Positions 52,729 through 60,646 of a stretch of DNA of 63,390 nt are shown in pieces (positions within the stretch are counted from its first letter, which is position 1; each line of letters opens with the position of its first letter). The stretch is from CAG-1000 sp964545285 (GTDB lineage: Bacteria > Bacillota_I > Bacilli_A > RF39 > UBA660). A model generated the notes under the pieces. That model did not search any database, was not told the DNA's origin, and saw nothing but the letters and a program-made list of their open reading frames with translations. Position numbers and translations under genes: made by a program. The stretch spans positions 1 through 63,390 of the forward strand of contig CAZJEW010000001.1 in assembly GCA_964545285.1 (NCBI GenBank), read 5' to 3'.

Positions 52729-54115
52729 TAAAATTAAATATATAGTATGGGCGTGTGAAATAGCATTTTCATGCTTAATTTTATTATTTCTTTTTTTTAT
52801 ACAGATAGTTCTTTTAAATAATTATTATGAAGTTTATAAAACAAGAATATTAAATAAAGTTGCTAATTCAATTAAACTTAGCGATGATGTTACAATCGGA
52901 TATCTTGAAGATTTAGCATATGATAATGGTATATGTATAACTGTATATTATGGAAATGAAACACAAATAGTCTCTAATATGTTTAACAGAGGATGTATTT
53001 TTGAACAAAATAATAGTCAGCAACAATATATAACATCTTTTATTGAAAGCGGAAAAGATGAAGATACATTGTTAATAAAAAACACAAGATTTAGTAATAA
53101 AACACTCATTAAAGCAATAAAAATAGATGATGATATGTTTGTCTTCCTTAATTCTTCAATTGAACCTTTGGATTCTTCTATTTTGCTTCTTAAAAGCCAA
53201 TACTTGTATATTATAATTATAATATTAATACTATCTATAATTGTGGGATATTTTATATCTAGTCAAATTTCAAAACCAATTACAAAAATAAGTGATTCTG
53301 CTAAAAAAATGGCAAATGGGGATTTTAATGTAACATTTAAAAGTGATAGTAGAATATATGAAATATCAGAATTATCCGAAACATTGGAAAAAGCAAAGAA
53401 TGAATTATCTAAAACAGATGAATTAAGAAGAGATTTGATGGCAAATGTTGGACATGATTTAAAAACACCCTTAACAATGATAAAAGCTTATGCTGAAATG
53501 ACCAGAGATTTAAAAAATCAATCTAATTCTAAAAAGGAAGATAATTTAAATATTATTATAGAAGAAACTGACAGATTAACCATTCTTGTAAATGATATAT
53601 TGGATTTATCTAGAATTCAAGCAAAAACCACTGAACTACAGTACGAGAAATTTGATTTAACCGAACTAATTAAGAAGATAATCAAAAGATATGATATACT
53701 GGTTGAGAATGAAAAATATGTTTTTGTATTCGATGATAGTAAAGAATATATAATTAATGCGGATAAAAAAAGAATAGAACAAGTTATTTATAATTTAGTT
53801 AATAATGCAGTTAATTATACAGGAGATGACAAAAAAGTAACTATAAGAATAACTAGTGAGAACAAATCCATTAAAGTAGAAATAATAGATACGGGAAAAG
53901 GTATTAAAGAAGATGAAATAAAATATATATGGGATAGATATTATCACAATCAAAAGAAACATAAAAGAAATGCATATGGAACCGGTTTAGGATTAACTAT
54001 TGTTAAAAATATATTAGATCAACACAATTATAAATATGGCGTTAATAGCAAAATAGGAAAAGGTACAACATTTTATTTTATAATTAATATTAATTTCAAT
54101 GAAAAGATGCTATAA
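52712..54115 (+). CDS. Membrane sensor histidine kinase
   Basis: 467 residues. Two membrane helices (about 10-35 and 165-188) around an external sensor domain of about 130 residues with two Cys (GICITV, NRGCIF); HAMP; HisKA with VGHDLKTPLTMIKAYAEM; HATPase with NLVNNAVNYTG, DTGKGI and GTGLGLTIV. It pairs with the regulator gene it overlaps. The gene for the hydrogenase begins 21 bp later. Confidence 0.92.
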   Translation: MKLKSSKIKYIVWACEIAFSCLILLFLFFIQIVLLNNYYEVYKTRILNKVANSIKLSDDVTIGYLEDLAYDNGICITVYYGNETQIVSNMFNRGCIFEQNNSQQQYITSFIESGKDEDTLLIKNTRFSNKTLIKAIKIDDDMFVFLNSSIEPLDSSILLLKSQYLYIIIIILILSIIVGYFISSQISKPITKISDSAKKMANGDFNVTFKSDSRIYEISELSETLEKAKNELSKTDELRRDLMANVGHDLKTPLTMIKAYAEMTRDLKNQSNSKKEDNLNIIIEETDRLTILVNDILDLSRIQAKTTELQYEKFDLTELIKKIIKRYDILVENEKYVFVFDDSKEYIINADKKRIEQVIYNLVNNAVNYTGDDKKVTIRITSENKSIKVEIIDTGKGIKEDEIKYIWDRYYHNQKKHKRNAYGTGLGLTIVKNILDQHNYKYGVNSKIGKGTTFYFIININFNEKML

Positions 54116-54136
54116 TAATTCATGAAGAGGAATTAT

Positions 54137-55651
54137 ATGAATAAATATAAATGTAAAAAATGTGGATATATAGTTGAATCAAATGAATTACAAAATGATT
54201 ATATATGCCCAATATGCGGAGGAACATCAGATGATTTCATACAAATAAATAATGATTTAATAAGCAATGATATAGAAGCAATCGTCAATTCTGTAGTAGA
54301 ATCTTCTGAAGAATTAAAAGATGAAAAGATAATAAACGATAATACTGAAAATAAAAAAGTTACTATTAGCGATTATAATCCAGCTATAATGAGAATAAAT
54401 GAAAAGTGTATAAATTGTGGTCAATGCAAGAAGACTTGTGAAAATATTCAAAATATATCTTATGATTTAAACGTTTGTAAAGAACCAATATGTGTTGGAT
54501 GTGGTCAATGTATATTGAATTGTCCTTCTGGAGCGCTTGTTCCGAAATATATTTATAGAGATGTAAAAGAAATTATTGATGCTAATGATAAGGTGGTTAT
54601 TGCATTAACATCACCAGCAGTAAGAGTATCAATGGGAGATTTCTTTAACCAAGAATATGGAACGAATGTTGAAGGAAAGTTAGTTTCGGCATTAAAAAAG
54701 GTTGGGTTTGATTATGTGTTTGATACTGCTTTTGGAGCAGATTTGACAATTTTAGAAGAAGTAACTGAATTAATGGATAGAATTGCAAATAAAAGAACGA
54801 TGCCTCAATTTACTAGTTGCTGTCCTGCTTGGGTGAAATATGCAGAAATATATCATCCTGAATTAATAGATAACATATCTACTTGTAAGAGTCCAATAGG
54901 AATGGAATGCTCTATCATAAAAACATATTTTGCTGAAAAAAAAGGATTAGATCCTTCAAAAATAATAACAGTTGCTATTACACCATGTACTGCAAAGAAA
55001 ATGGAAGCAAAAGAATATGTTGCTAATATTGATTATGTAATAACAGCTAACGAACTAACATTACTGTTAAAAGAAGAAGATATAGATATTTCATCTTTGA
55101 CTGATAGTGAATATGATAGCATTTTGAAAGAGAGCTCAGGAGCAGGAGTAATGTTTGGAAATACTGGTGGTGTTATGGAAGCATCAATGAGAACATTATA
55201 TAAAATGTTTACTGGTCAAAAACCCAAAGATGATTTTTTAGAGTTAAAAACTTTAAGGGGATTGGAGGGTATTAAATATGATAGTATCAAAATAAATGGT
55301 AAGACTATTAGAGTTGCAGTAGTAAATGGGATAGCAAATTTAAATGAATTATTAAAAGAAGATAAATATAAAAAATTCCATTATATAGAGGTGATGAATT
55401 GTAATGGAGGATGTATTGGAGGAGGAGGTCAACCACTTTGTCCAATTCAACGATTAGATGAAGTAAGAGAAAAAAGACTATCAAGTTTGTACAACATAGA
55501 AAAAACTAGAAATAGAAGATCTTCGTATGAAAATGAGGATATAAGAAAATTATATAAAGAGTATTTGAAAAATCCATATAGTGATAAATGTAAAGAATTA
55601 TTACACACATCATTTAGTAATAAAAGTGGATTGTTAAGTAAAAACATTTAA
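54137..55651 (+). CDS. Rubredoxin-[4Fe-4S]-[FeFe] hydrogenase fusion
   Basis: Start at ATG 54137 (AGAGG upstream) gives 504 residues. Residues 1-40 are rubredoxin-like (YKCKKCGYIV...YICPICGG); 85-140 hold two [4Fe-4S] motifs (CINCGQCKKTC and CVGCGQCILNCPSG); the rest is the H-cluster domain with L1 FTSCCPAWVKYAE, L2 TPCTAKK and L3 MNCNGGCIGGGGQP. All Cys ligands of the H-cluster are present, so it is probably active, if the maturases HydEFG (not in the window) exist. It may take or give electrons to rubrerythrin or NAD(P)H partners; the direction is unknown. Confidence 0.9.
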   Translation: MNKYKCKKCGYIVESNELQNDYICPICGGTSDDFIQINNDLISNDIEAIVNSVVESSEELKDEKIINDNTENKKVTISDYNPAIMRINEKCINCGQCKKTCENIQNISYDLNVCKEPICVGCGQCILNCPSGALVPKYIYRDVKEIIDANDKVVIALTSPAVRVSMGDFFNQEYGTNVEGKLVSALKKVGFDYVFDTAFGADLTILEEVTELMDRIANKRTMPQFTSCCPAWVKYAEIYHPELIDNISTCKSPIGMECSIIKTYFAEKKGLDPSKIITVAITPCTAKKMEAKEYVANIDYVITANELTLLLKEEDIDISSLTDSEYDSILKESSGAGVMFGNTGGVMEASMRTLYKMFTGQKPKDDFLELKTLRGLEGIKYDSIKINGKTIRVAVVNGIANLNELLKEDKYKKFHYIEVMNCNGGCIGGGGQPLCPIQRLDEVREKRLSSLYNIEKTRNRRSSYENEDIRKLYKEYLKNPYSDKCKELLHTSFSNKSGLLSKNI

Positions 55652-55666
55652 TTAAAGGAGGAAAAA

Positions 55667-56209
55667 ATGAAATTAGATGGAACTAAAACTTTAGAAAATT
55701 TAAAAACTGCATTTGCAGGGGAAAGTCAAGCAAGAAACAAATATACATACTTTGCTTCTAAGGCTAAAAAGGATGGATATGAACAACTTGCTGCTATATT
55801 TGAGGAAACAGCAAACAATGAAAAAGAACATGCTAAAATATGGTTTAAATATCTTTGCAGTGGGGATGTACCATCAACTGAAGAAAATTTAAAAGCAGCT
55901 GCTGAAGGCGAAAACTATGAATGGACAGAAATGTATGCAGGTTTTGCAAAAACTGCAAAAGAAGAAGGACTTAACGAACTAGCATTTTTGTTTGAAAAAG
56001 TCGCTAGTATTGAAAAAGAGCATGAAGAAAGATACTTAGCATTATTAAAAAATGTCAAGGATGAAAGGGTGTTTAAGAAAGACGGAGATAAAATTTGGGT
56101 TTGTAGAAACTGCGGTTATGTTTATACAGGAAAAAATGCGTTAGAAATATGCCCAGTTTGCAAACACCCTAAAAGTTTTATGGAAGTTAAATGTGAAACA
56201 TATAAGTAA
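55667..56209 (+). CDS. Rubrerythrin
   Basis: 180 residues. Ferritin-like diiron domain (1-140) with the two ExxH motifs (NNEKEHAKIW, SIEKEHEERY) and a C-terminal rubredoxin domain with WVCRNCGYVYTG and CPVCKHP. It reduces hydrogen peroxide in anaerobes. 15 bp after the hydrogenase gene, with GGAGG; likely the same transcript. Confidence 0.95.
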   Translation: MKLDGTKTLENLKTAFAGESQARNKYTYFASKAKKDGYEQLAAIFEETANNEKEHAKIWFKYLCSGDVPSTEENLKAAAEGENYEWTEMYAGFAKTAKEEGLNELAFLFEKVASIEKEHEERYLALLKNVKDERVFKKDGDKIWVCRNCGYVYTGKNALEICPVCKHPKSFMEVKCETYK

Positions 56210-56215
56210 TATTTT

Positions 56216-56250
56216 AAAGTAAATAATATAATTTATTTACTTTTTTTTAC
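56216..56250 (+). terminator. Rho-independent terminator after rubrerythrin
   Basis: 9-bp stem AAAGTAAAT/ATTTACTTT, then eight T. Confidence 0.75.
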
Positions 56251-56589
56251 AAAAAATAAAAAAAATGTAAAAAAAATAAAAAAAAGTGTTGACAATATAA
56301 AAAAAATAGAGTAAAGTATAATTAGACCTAAGTAATAATAATATTTATGTCAAATATAATCTATATTAATTTAATTATTCTTATATTTTATATTATTGAA
56401 TATTTAATTTATTATTTATGTGAAAAAATTTCTATATTATTTATAATTATTTATTATAATTCGTATCTAATATTCTTAATTATATGTTTATAACTAATAT
56501 TAATTTATTATTTATTTATATATTTATCTTATTTATATTAAATATAAAATGTTATTTTAAAATAATTATATCACTTATTAATTTAAGTT
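56251..56589. other. Gene-free AT-rich stretch
   Basis: About 340 bp, G+C near 10 percent by eye. A TTGACA is at 56289-56294 but the best TATAAT (56317-56322) is 22 bp away, too far; TAAAGT at 56312 has the right spacing. It may be the promoter region of the RNA candidate that follows. I see no gene. Confidence 0.5.
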
Positions 56590-56778
56590 ATAGAATTCTT
56601 ATCTACTATGGTCGTATGATATGTCATTGAGAAAGAAAACTCAAAAGATAAGTAATTGTGCTAAATACTGATAATATTTAGATACTATTTTAATGAAACT
56701 AATACTTTTATTAAAATGATTCATAATTAGTTTTTCAAAACTCAAAATAATCGTATTTTATCAGAATCGATTATTTTT
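56590..56778 (+). ncRNA. Candidate structured small RNA with pseudoknot
   Basis: No reading frame. Ordered helices: CTTATCT (56598) with AGATAAG (56646) enclosing TTGAG/CTCAA (56627/56640); CTAAATA/TATTTAG (56661/56675); then interleaved 8-bp helices ATTTTAAT (56687)/ATTAAAAT (56710) and AAACTAAT (56696)/ATTAGTTT (56726), which form an H-type pseudoknot or a two-state switch; then a terminator. Class unknown; strand chosen from the terminator. Confidence 0.4.
56746..56778 (+). terminator. Rho-independent terminator of the RNA candidate
   Basis: 8-bp stem AATAATCG/CGATTATT, 14-nt loop, T run. No coding gene lies upstream within 530 bp on this strand. Confidence 0.6.
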
Positions 56779-56827
56779 GTTTATATAAAAATAATATTAT
56801 GATATAATTTTTATTGTTGGAGATAAT

Positions 56828-57199
56828 ATGAAAAGATTTATGATTATTGGATCAGTAACAATAGTATTACTAATCATTATTCTGTTTTACGATCCATATA
56901 AAAATTATTTAGCTGTTTATATAGATAATATGACTATTGATCAAACAGTGGAAAGTGATAATTATTATTGGGATGTTAAATTAAGTAACGAACTTATTTC
57001 AATGAAAAATGATAGAGTTAATTCGTGGGAGTTTTATCCTAATAATAATGGGACAACATCTATTGTATTTAGTTATATTAATAAAGAAACTAATAAAATA
57101 GATAAAACTATCACTTACAAATTTAAAATAAAAAGTAATAAATTATTATGGTTAAGTGCAGAATGCTCTGTCTTGGAGGACTTTCCTAATCCATATTAA
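56828..57199 (+). CDS. Small exported or anchored protein, possibly chagasin-like
   Basis: 123 residues; N-terminal hydrophobic helix (about 4-21), then a beta-rich domain. NYYWDVKLS, EFYPNNNGTTSIVFSYIN and TITYKFKIKS recall the strand layout of I42 (chagasin) cysteine-protease inhibitors, but the NPTTGY loop is missing. -10 TATAAT at 56803-56808 with a weak -35. It overlaps the convergent gene by 14 bp. Function not established. Confidence 0.6.
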   Translation: MKRFMIIGSVTIVLLIIILFYDPYKNYLAVYIDNMTIDQTVESDNYYWDVKLSNELISMKNDRVNSWEFYPNNNGTTSIVFSYINKETNKIDKTITYKFKIKSNKLLWLSAECSVLEDFPNPY

Positions 57200-58067
57200 T
57201 ATTACTTTTTTTAAATTTATTTTCAATTATTATTAATATTAAGCCGATTATCATAGCTGCAGTTCCAGTTATTATAAAACACATTGATACAATTCCCCTT
57301 GAATATTTTATTAATATATCTACATATGACGGAAGACTTGGTATAAAAGACGTATAATCAAACATTGGAAGTAATCCGACAGCTATGCAAATAATGCTTG
57401 ATAACATAATAGTTAATCCAAACCATCTTAGCCATTTTGTTAATGACCATCTAAGAAGCGTTAGTAAAACAATTAAGAACAATAATATTCCTATTATATA
57501 ATAAATAATAATATTGCTAAAAATATATCTAATATATTCTAATGCTTCATTATCATCCATATTAATTAATGATTCGGCATCAGGCAAAGAATTTAATATT
57601 TCACTTGAACTATCTGTTATCAGTTTGGTAATGCTATCTTTTTCGTCCTCTGAATATTCAAGTTTTCCTTCGGCTATTATTTTATCAATATTATTATTGA
57701 TATAATTATTGAAATCTTCGCTGGATAAAACATTTTTCAAAGAACCGTTTATTATGTAATAAACTTCACCATAAATGTATTTTGAAGCTAAGTATTTAAT
57801 AGTATAAGAGTTTAATAATGAATCAACGGAACTTCTGCTTATATTATATGTTTCAGCTGCATTATATATTGAACTCATTATATCATCATCATTTATACTA
57901 GATATAATATTTTTAATTTCAATATTTTGTACAAGCTTATTAATAGTTTTAAAACTAAATATATTTCTTAAACTTATAATTAATAATAATATAATTAAGA
58001 TTACATATATAATAAAAGAGACAATTAAACATATAAATTTTCCCATATTATTTAGTACAACCTTCAT
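57186..58067 (-). CDS. Membrane protein with large external domain, unknown
   Basis: Start at ATG 58067 (GAGG 7 nt upstream) gives 293 residues: N-terminal helix (about 10-32), external helical domain of about 140 residues rich in Ser, Asn and Asp, then three membrane helices (about 182-203, 212-238, 257-282). The topology resembles unclassified membrane proteins of gut Bacillota. Convergent with the gene at 56828. Not recognised. Confidence 0.7.
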   Translation of the reverse strand: MKVVLNNMGKFICLIVSFIIYVILIILLLIISLRNIFSFKTINKLVQNIEIKNIISSINDDDIMSSIYNAAETYNISRSSVDSLLNSYTIKYLASKYIYGEVYYIINGSLKNVLSSEDFNNYINNNIDKIIAEGKLEYSEDEKDSITKLITDSSSEILNSLPDAESLINMDDNEALEYIRYIFSNIIIYYIIGILLFLIVLLTLLRWSLTKWLRWFGLTIMLSSIICIAVGLLPMFDYTSFIPSLPSYVDILIKYSRGIVSMCFIITGTAAMIIGLILIIIENKFKKSNINMD

Positions 58068-58178
58068 AAGATACCTCAAATATAGTATATCACACAAAAA
58101 AAGCAAAGTATACATAGAATTTTAAATATATGTATATTTTTTTAATGAAATATGTTATTATTAATTTAGGAGTGTAAA

Positions 58179-59249
58179 ATGGAACCATTTGTAGCAAAAA
58201 AATTACCACATGATTATACATTATCAAAAGATATATTAAAACTATTATGTGAAGCCGAAGAAAATTATGGTGAGTATAAAGGATATTTGAAAACGTTGGA
58301 ATTTGATTATAAATATTTTTTAGAATGCATGTTGATTAATGATATTTATTATTCATTCAAAATTGATAATAATAGAATTAATAAAGAAGATATGTTTTTA
58401 ATGCCGTATAAGGTTAAGAATAACGATGTTATTCAATATAATAACATAAAAAAGTCAATGCTTTATGGTGTGTCTAATATATGTCAAAATGGATTAAACG
58501 TTGATTATTTACATAAAATTCATAAATCCTTATTTAAGGATTGTAAAAAGGATGCTAATATTAAAGGAAGTGGACATTTTAGAAAAAAGCAAACATATAT
58601 TTTAAAACCTGGTATAGCGGGATCAAGTGTTTCGTTTGTTCCCCCAGTCTATACTGAAATAAATGCATATGTAAAGAATCTATGTGAATATTTTGACAGC
58701 AATATGGATGAAAGTTTTATTTCATTAACACTAACACATTTTCAATTTGAGCGTATTCATCCATATAACACAGGAAACGGAAGATTAGGTAGATTATTAA
58801 TACCATTACAATATTCATTTTATAAAAAAGAACCTCCGGTACTTTTTGTTTCAGAAAGTTTAGAAAATTTAAAGAACACTTATTTTACTTTGTTAAGTTC
58901 AGTGGAAGATCCCGAAGCGTTTATTAAATTTTTCCTTCAATGCATTATTAATCAATGTGTATTAAACATAAAAAAAATTAAAAAATTAAATAAAATATAT
59001 CTTTATGATTATGAGTCATTTAAAAAAGATATTGGAGGTACCACTATATATAAGGTATATCCAATAATAATAAAAAGAATTACTTTTACTACAAATGATA
59101 TAGTAGAAGACACTAGTTTGCATATTAATTCGGTTAATAAAGTTTTAAATAAATTAGTTGATAAAGGATATTTAGTAAAAGAAAAGAAAGCTAATACCAA
59201 TAGAGTAACATTTACTTATAAAAAGATGAGTGACGTTTATACTAATTAG
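58179..59249 (+). CDS. Fic domain protein with C-terminal winged helix
   Basis: 356 residues. Fic core motif HPYNTGNGRLGRLL (HPFxxGNGRxxR) with catalytic His; the flap with VPP is at about 150. The N-terminal inhibitory helix motif is altered to YSFKIDNNRI (class II usually has S-x-x-x-E-G/N), Asp in place of Glu. The last 70 residues are a winged-helix domain (TNDIVEDTSLHINSVNKVLNKLVDKGYLV). Such proteins transfer AMP to target proteins and can repress their own gene. AGGAG ribosome site. Target unknown. Confidence 0.92.
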   Translation: MEPFVAKKLPHDYTLSKDILKLLCEAEENYGEYKGYLKTLEFDYKYFLECMLINDIYYSFKIDNNRINKEDMFLMPYKVKNNDVIQYNNIKKSMLYGVSNICQNGLNVDYLHKIHKSLFKDCKKDANIKGSGHFRKKQTYILKPGIAGSSVSFVPPVYTEINAYVKNLCEYFDSNMDESFISLTLTHFQFERIHPYNTGNGRLGRLLIPLQYSFYKKEPPVLFVSESLENLKNTYFTLLSSVEDPEAFIKFFLQCIINQCVLNIKKIKKLNKIYLYDYESFKKDIGGTTIYKVYPIIIKRITFTTNDIVEDTSLHINSVNKVLNKLVDKGYLVKEKKANTNRVTFTYKKMSDVYTN

Positions 59250-59640
59250 AATGAACAATATTCCATAGCGTATAATAATAATTAATATTATTATCATATT
59301 CATCAAATAAAATATAAGAATACTTATTCTTAAGCAATATAATAATATCATTTTCATTGTTAATACTAATAATATTAGGGTAATATTTATTTATTATCTT
59401 TTTATTATGATTGTATTTTTTATATAAAATATGTAAAAGAGTATCTTTTAAATTATTATCATGAAATAATTTAATATTCTTTTTATTTAACACACAATTT
59501 ATAATATATAATACTTTTTCATTATTTAAATTTGATTCATTGATTAAAAAGTTATAAACGTCAAATAAAGTGTTTTCATTTACTTTGCTATATATTTCTA
59601 ATTGATCAACACTAACATTATCTGAATAATTATTCATCAT
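59242..59640 (-). CDS. Hypothetical partner of an XRE regulator
   Basis: 132 residues, no recognised family, helical with many Asn and Tyr; weak leucine-rich helices, no membrane helix. Its start (ATGATG at 59640) lies inside the last codons of the XRE gene upstream, an 11-bp overlap that implies coupled translation. It is convergent with, and overlaps by 8 bp, the Fic gene. A role as toxin, anti-repressor or sensor protein is inference only. Confidence 0.65.
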   Translation of the reverse strand: MMNNYSDNVSVDQLEIYSKVNENTLFDVYNFLINESNLNNEKVLYIINCVLNKKNIKLFHDNNLKDTLLHILYKKYNHNKKIINKYYPNIISINNENDIIILLKNKYSYILFDEYDNNINYYYTLWNIVHSN

Positions 59641-59866
59641 TATCCTCCACTAGTTTATTAATAGGTACATTTAATTCTCTACTTATTAGAAATAACGTTG
59701 TTATGCTTATGGATTCTACGTAATTGTTACTTTCTAATTTTGATATTAATGATACCGATTTACCAATTCTTTCAGCTAACTGTTCTTGTGTTATTTTATT
59801 TGTAGAAAGATTTCTGTATTTTTTAATATTTTTACCAATATTTAAATAGAATATTTTCTTATTCAT
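59630..59866 (-). CDS. XRE-family transcriptional regulator 1
   Basis: 78 residues from ATG 59866 (GGAG 8 nt upstream). A single helix-turn-helix domain (IGKNIKKYRNL..ITQEQLAERIGKSVSLISKLE). No sensor domain. It heads a two-gene unit with the 132-residue protein and is divergent from XRE 2. Confidence 0.85.
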   Translation of the reverse strand: MNKKIFYLNIGKNIKKYRNLSTNKITQEQLAERIGKSVSLISKLESNNYVESISITTLFLISRELNVPINKLVEDNDE

Positions 59867-59921
59867 ACCAACTATCTCCAAATAAATTATAATATATTAT
59901 CAAGATAAAGTATAGTGTAGC

Positions 59922-59938
59922 AATACATTAATTGTATT
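59922..59938. promoter_or_regulatory. Inverted repeat between divergent XRE genes, candidate operator
   Basis: AATACA, 5 bp, TGTATT, in the 104-bp gap between XRE 1 and XRE 2; a plausible shared operator. Confidence 0.4.
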
Positions 59939-59970
59939 AAAAAGAATGTAAAATGTATATAGGTGATATA

Positions 59971-60234
59971 ATGACGAAATTCAAAAGAAATTTTAATTTT
60001 GATGAAAATATAATTGAAATAATATCTTATAATGTAAGAAAGTATAGAAAAATAGTTGGTATAACTCAAGAACAATTAGCTGTAGATATAGGTGTCACAC
60101 CTGAATTTATGCGTAAGTTTGAAACAACAAGAGGAAGTGAAGGATTATCTTTATATTCATTATATAAAATTTCGATTGTTTTAAATGTTTCAATAGAAAA
60201 ATTTTTTGAACCAATTAAAAAAAGTATTATCTAA
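59971..60234 (+). CDS. XRE-family transcriptional regulator 2
   Basis: 87 residues from ATG 59971 (AGGTG upstream). Helix-turn-helix domain ISYNVRKYRKIVGITQEQLAVDIGVTPEFMRKFE, with a longer N-terminus than its neighbours and a basic tail. It lies between the two minus-strand paralogues and overlaps XRE 3 by 8 bp at the 3' ends. Confidence 0.85.
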   Translation: MTKFKRNFNFDENIIEIISYNVRKYRKIVGITQEQLAVDIGVTPEFMRKFETTRGSEGLSLYSLYKISIVLNVSIEKFFEPIKKSII

Positions 60235-60478
60235 CAAAAAACTTATCTATAGGTATATCTAGTATTTTACTTATTTTGTATAAATTATATATACTGATTC
60301 CTTGATGAGTTTTTTTACTTTCTAGGTTTCCAATTAATGATGTAGATACTTCTATTTTTTCAGCAAGAGATTCTTGAGTCATGTCATTATTATTAAGAGA
60401 ATATAACTTTCTATAATATTTTACATTTTTACCAATAATATTAAATAATTCGATTTCGTCTACAATATTATTATTCAT
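60227..60478 (-). CDS. XRE-family transcriptional regulator 3
   Basis: 83 residues, AGGAG site. IGKNVKYYRKL...MTQESLAEKIEVSTSLIGNLESKKTHQGIS, then YNLYKISKILDIPIDKFF. Closest in frame to XRE 1 and XRE 2, so the three are probably diverged local duplicates. Confidence 0.85.
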   Translation of the reverse strand: MNNNIVDEIELFNIIGKNVKYYRKLYSLNNNDMTQESLAEKIEVSTSLIGNLESKKTHQGISIYNLYKISKILDIPIDKFFVR

Positions 60479-60533
60479 ATGAGTCTCCTAATAATATTTT
60501 GCCATTATTTATTTATTTTAACCATACACCACA

Positions 60534-60550
60534 AATGATAAAATATCATT
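60534..60550. promoter_or_regulatory. Inverted repeat upstream of XRE 3 and typA, candidate operator
   Basis: AATGATA, 3 bp, TATCATT, extended by outer CAC/GTG, between the start of XRE 3 and the typA promoter. Confidence 0.4.
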
Positions 60551-60585
60551 ATATGTGATTAAAACAAAATATATTTAAAAAAAAG

Positions 60586-60614
60586 TTGCATATTTTCTAA
60601 AAATATTGTATTAT
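60586..60614 (+). promoter_or_regulatory. Promoter of typA
   Basis: TTGCAT (60586-60591), 17-bp spacer, TATTAT (60609-60614), 32 bp before the start. Confidence 0.6.
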
Positions 60615-60646
60615 TATAAAGCATATTTAAAAAGGGGATGAATACT

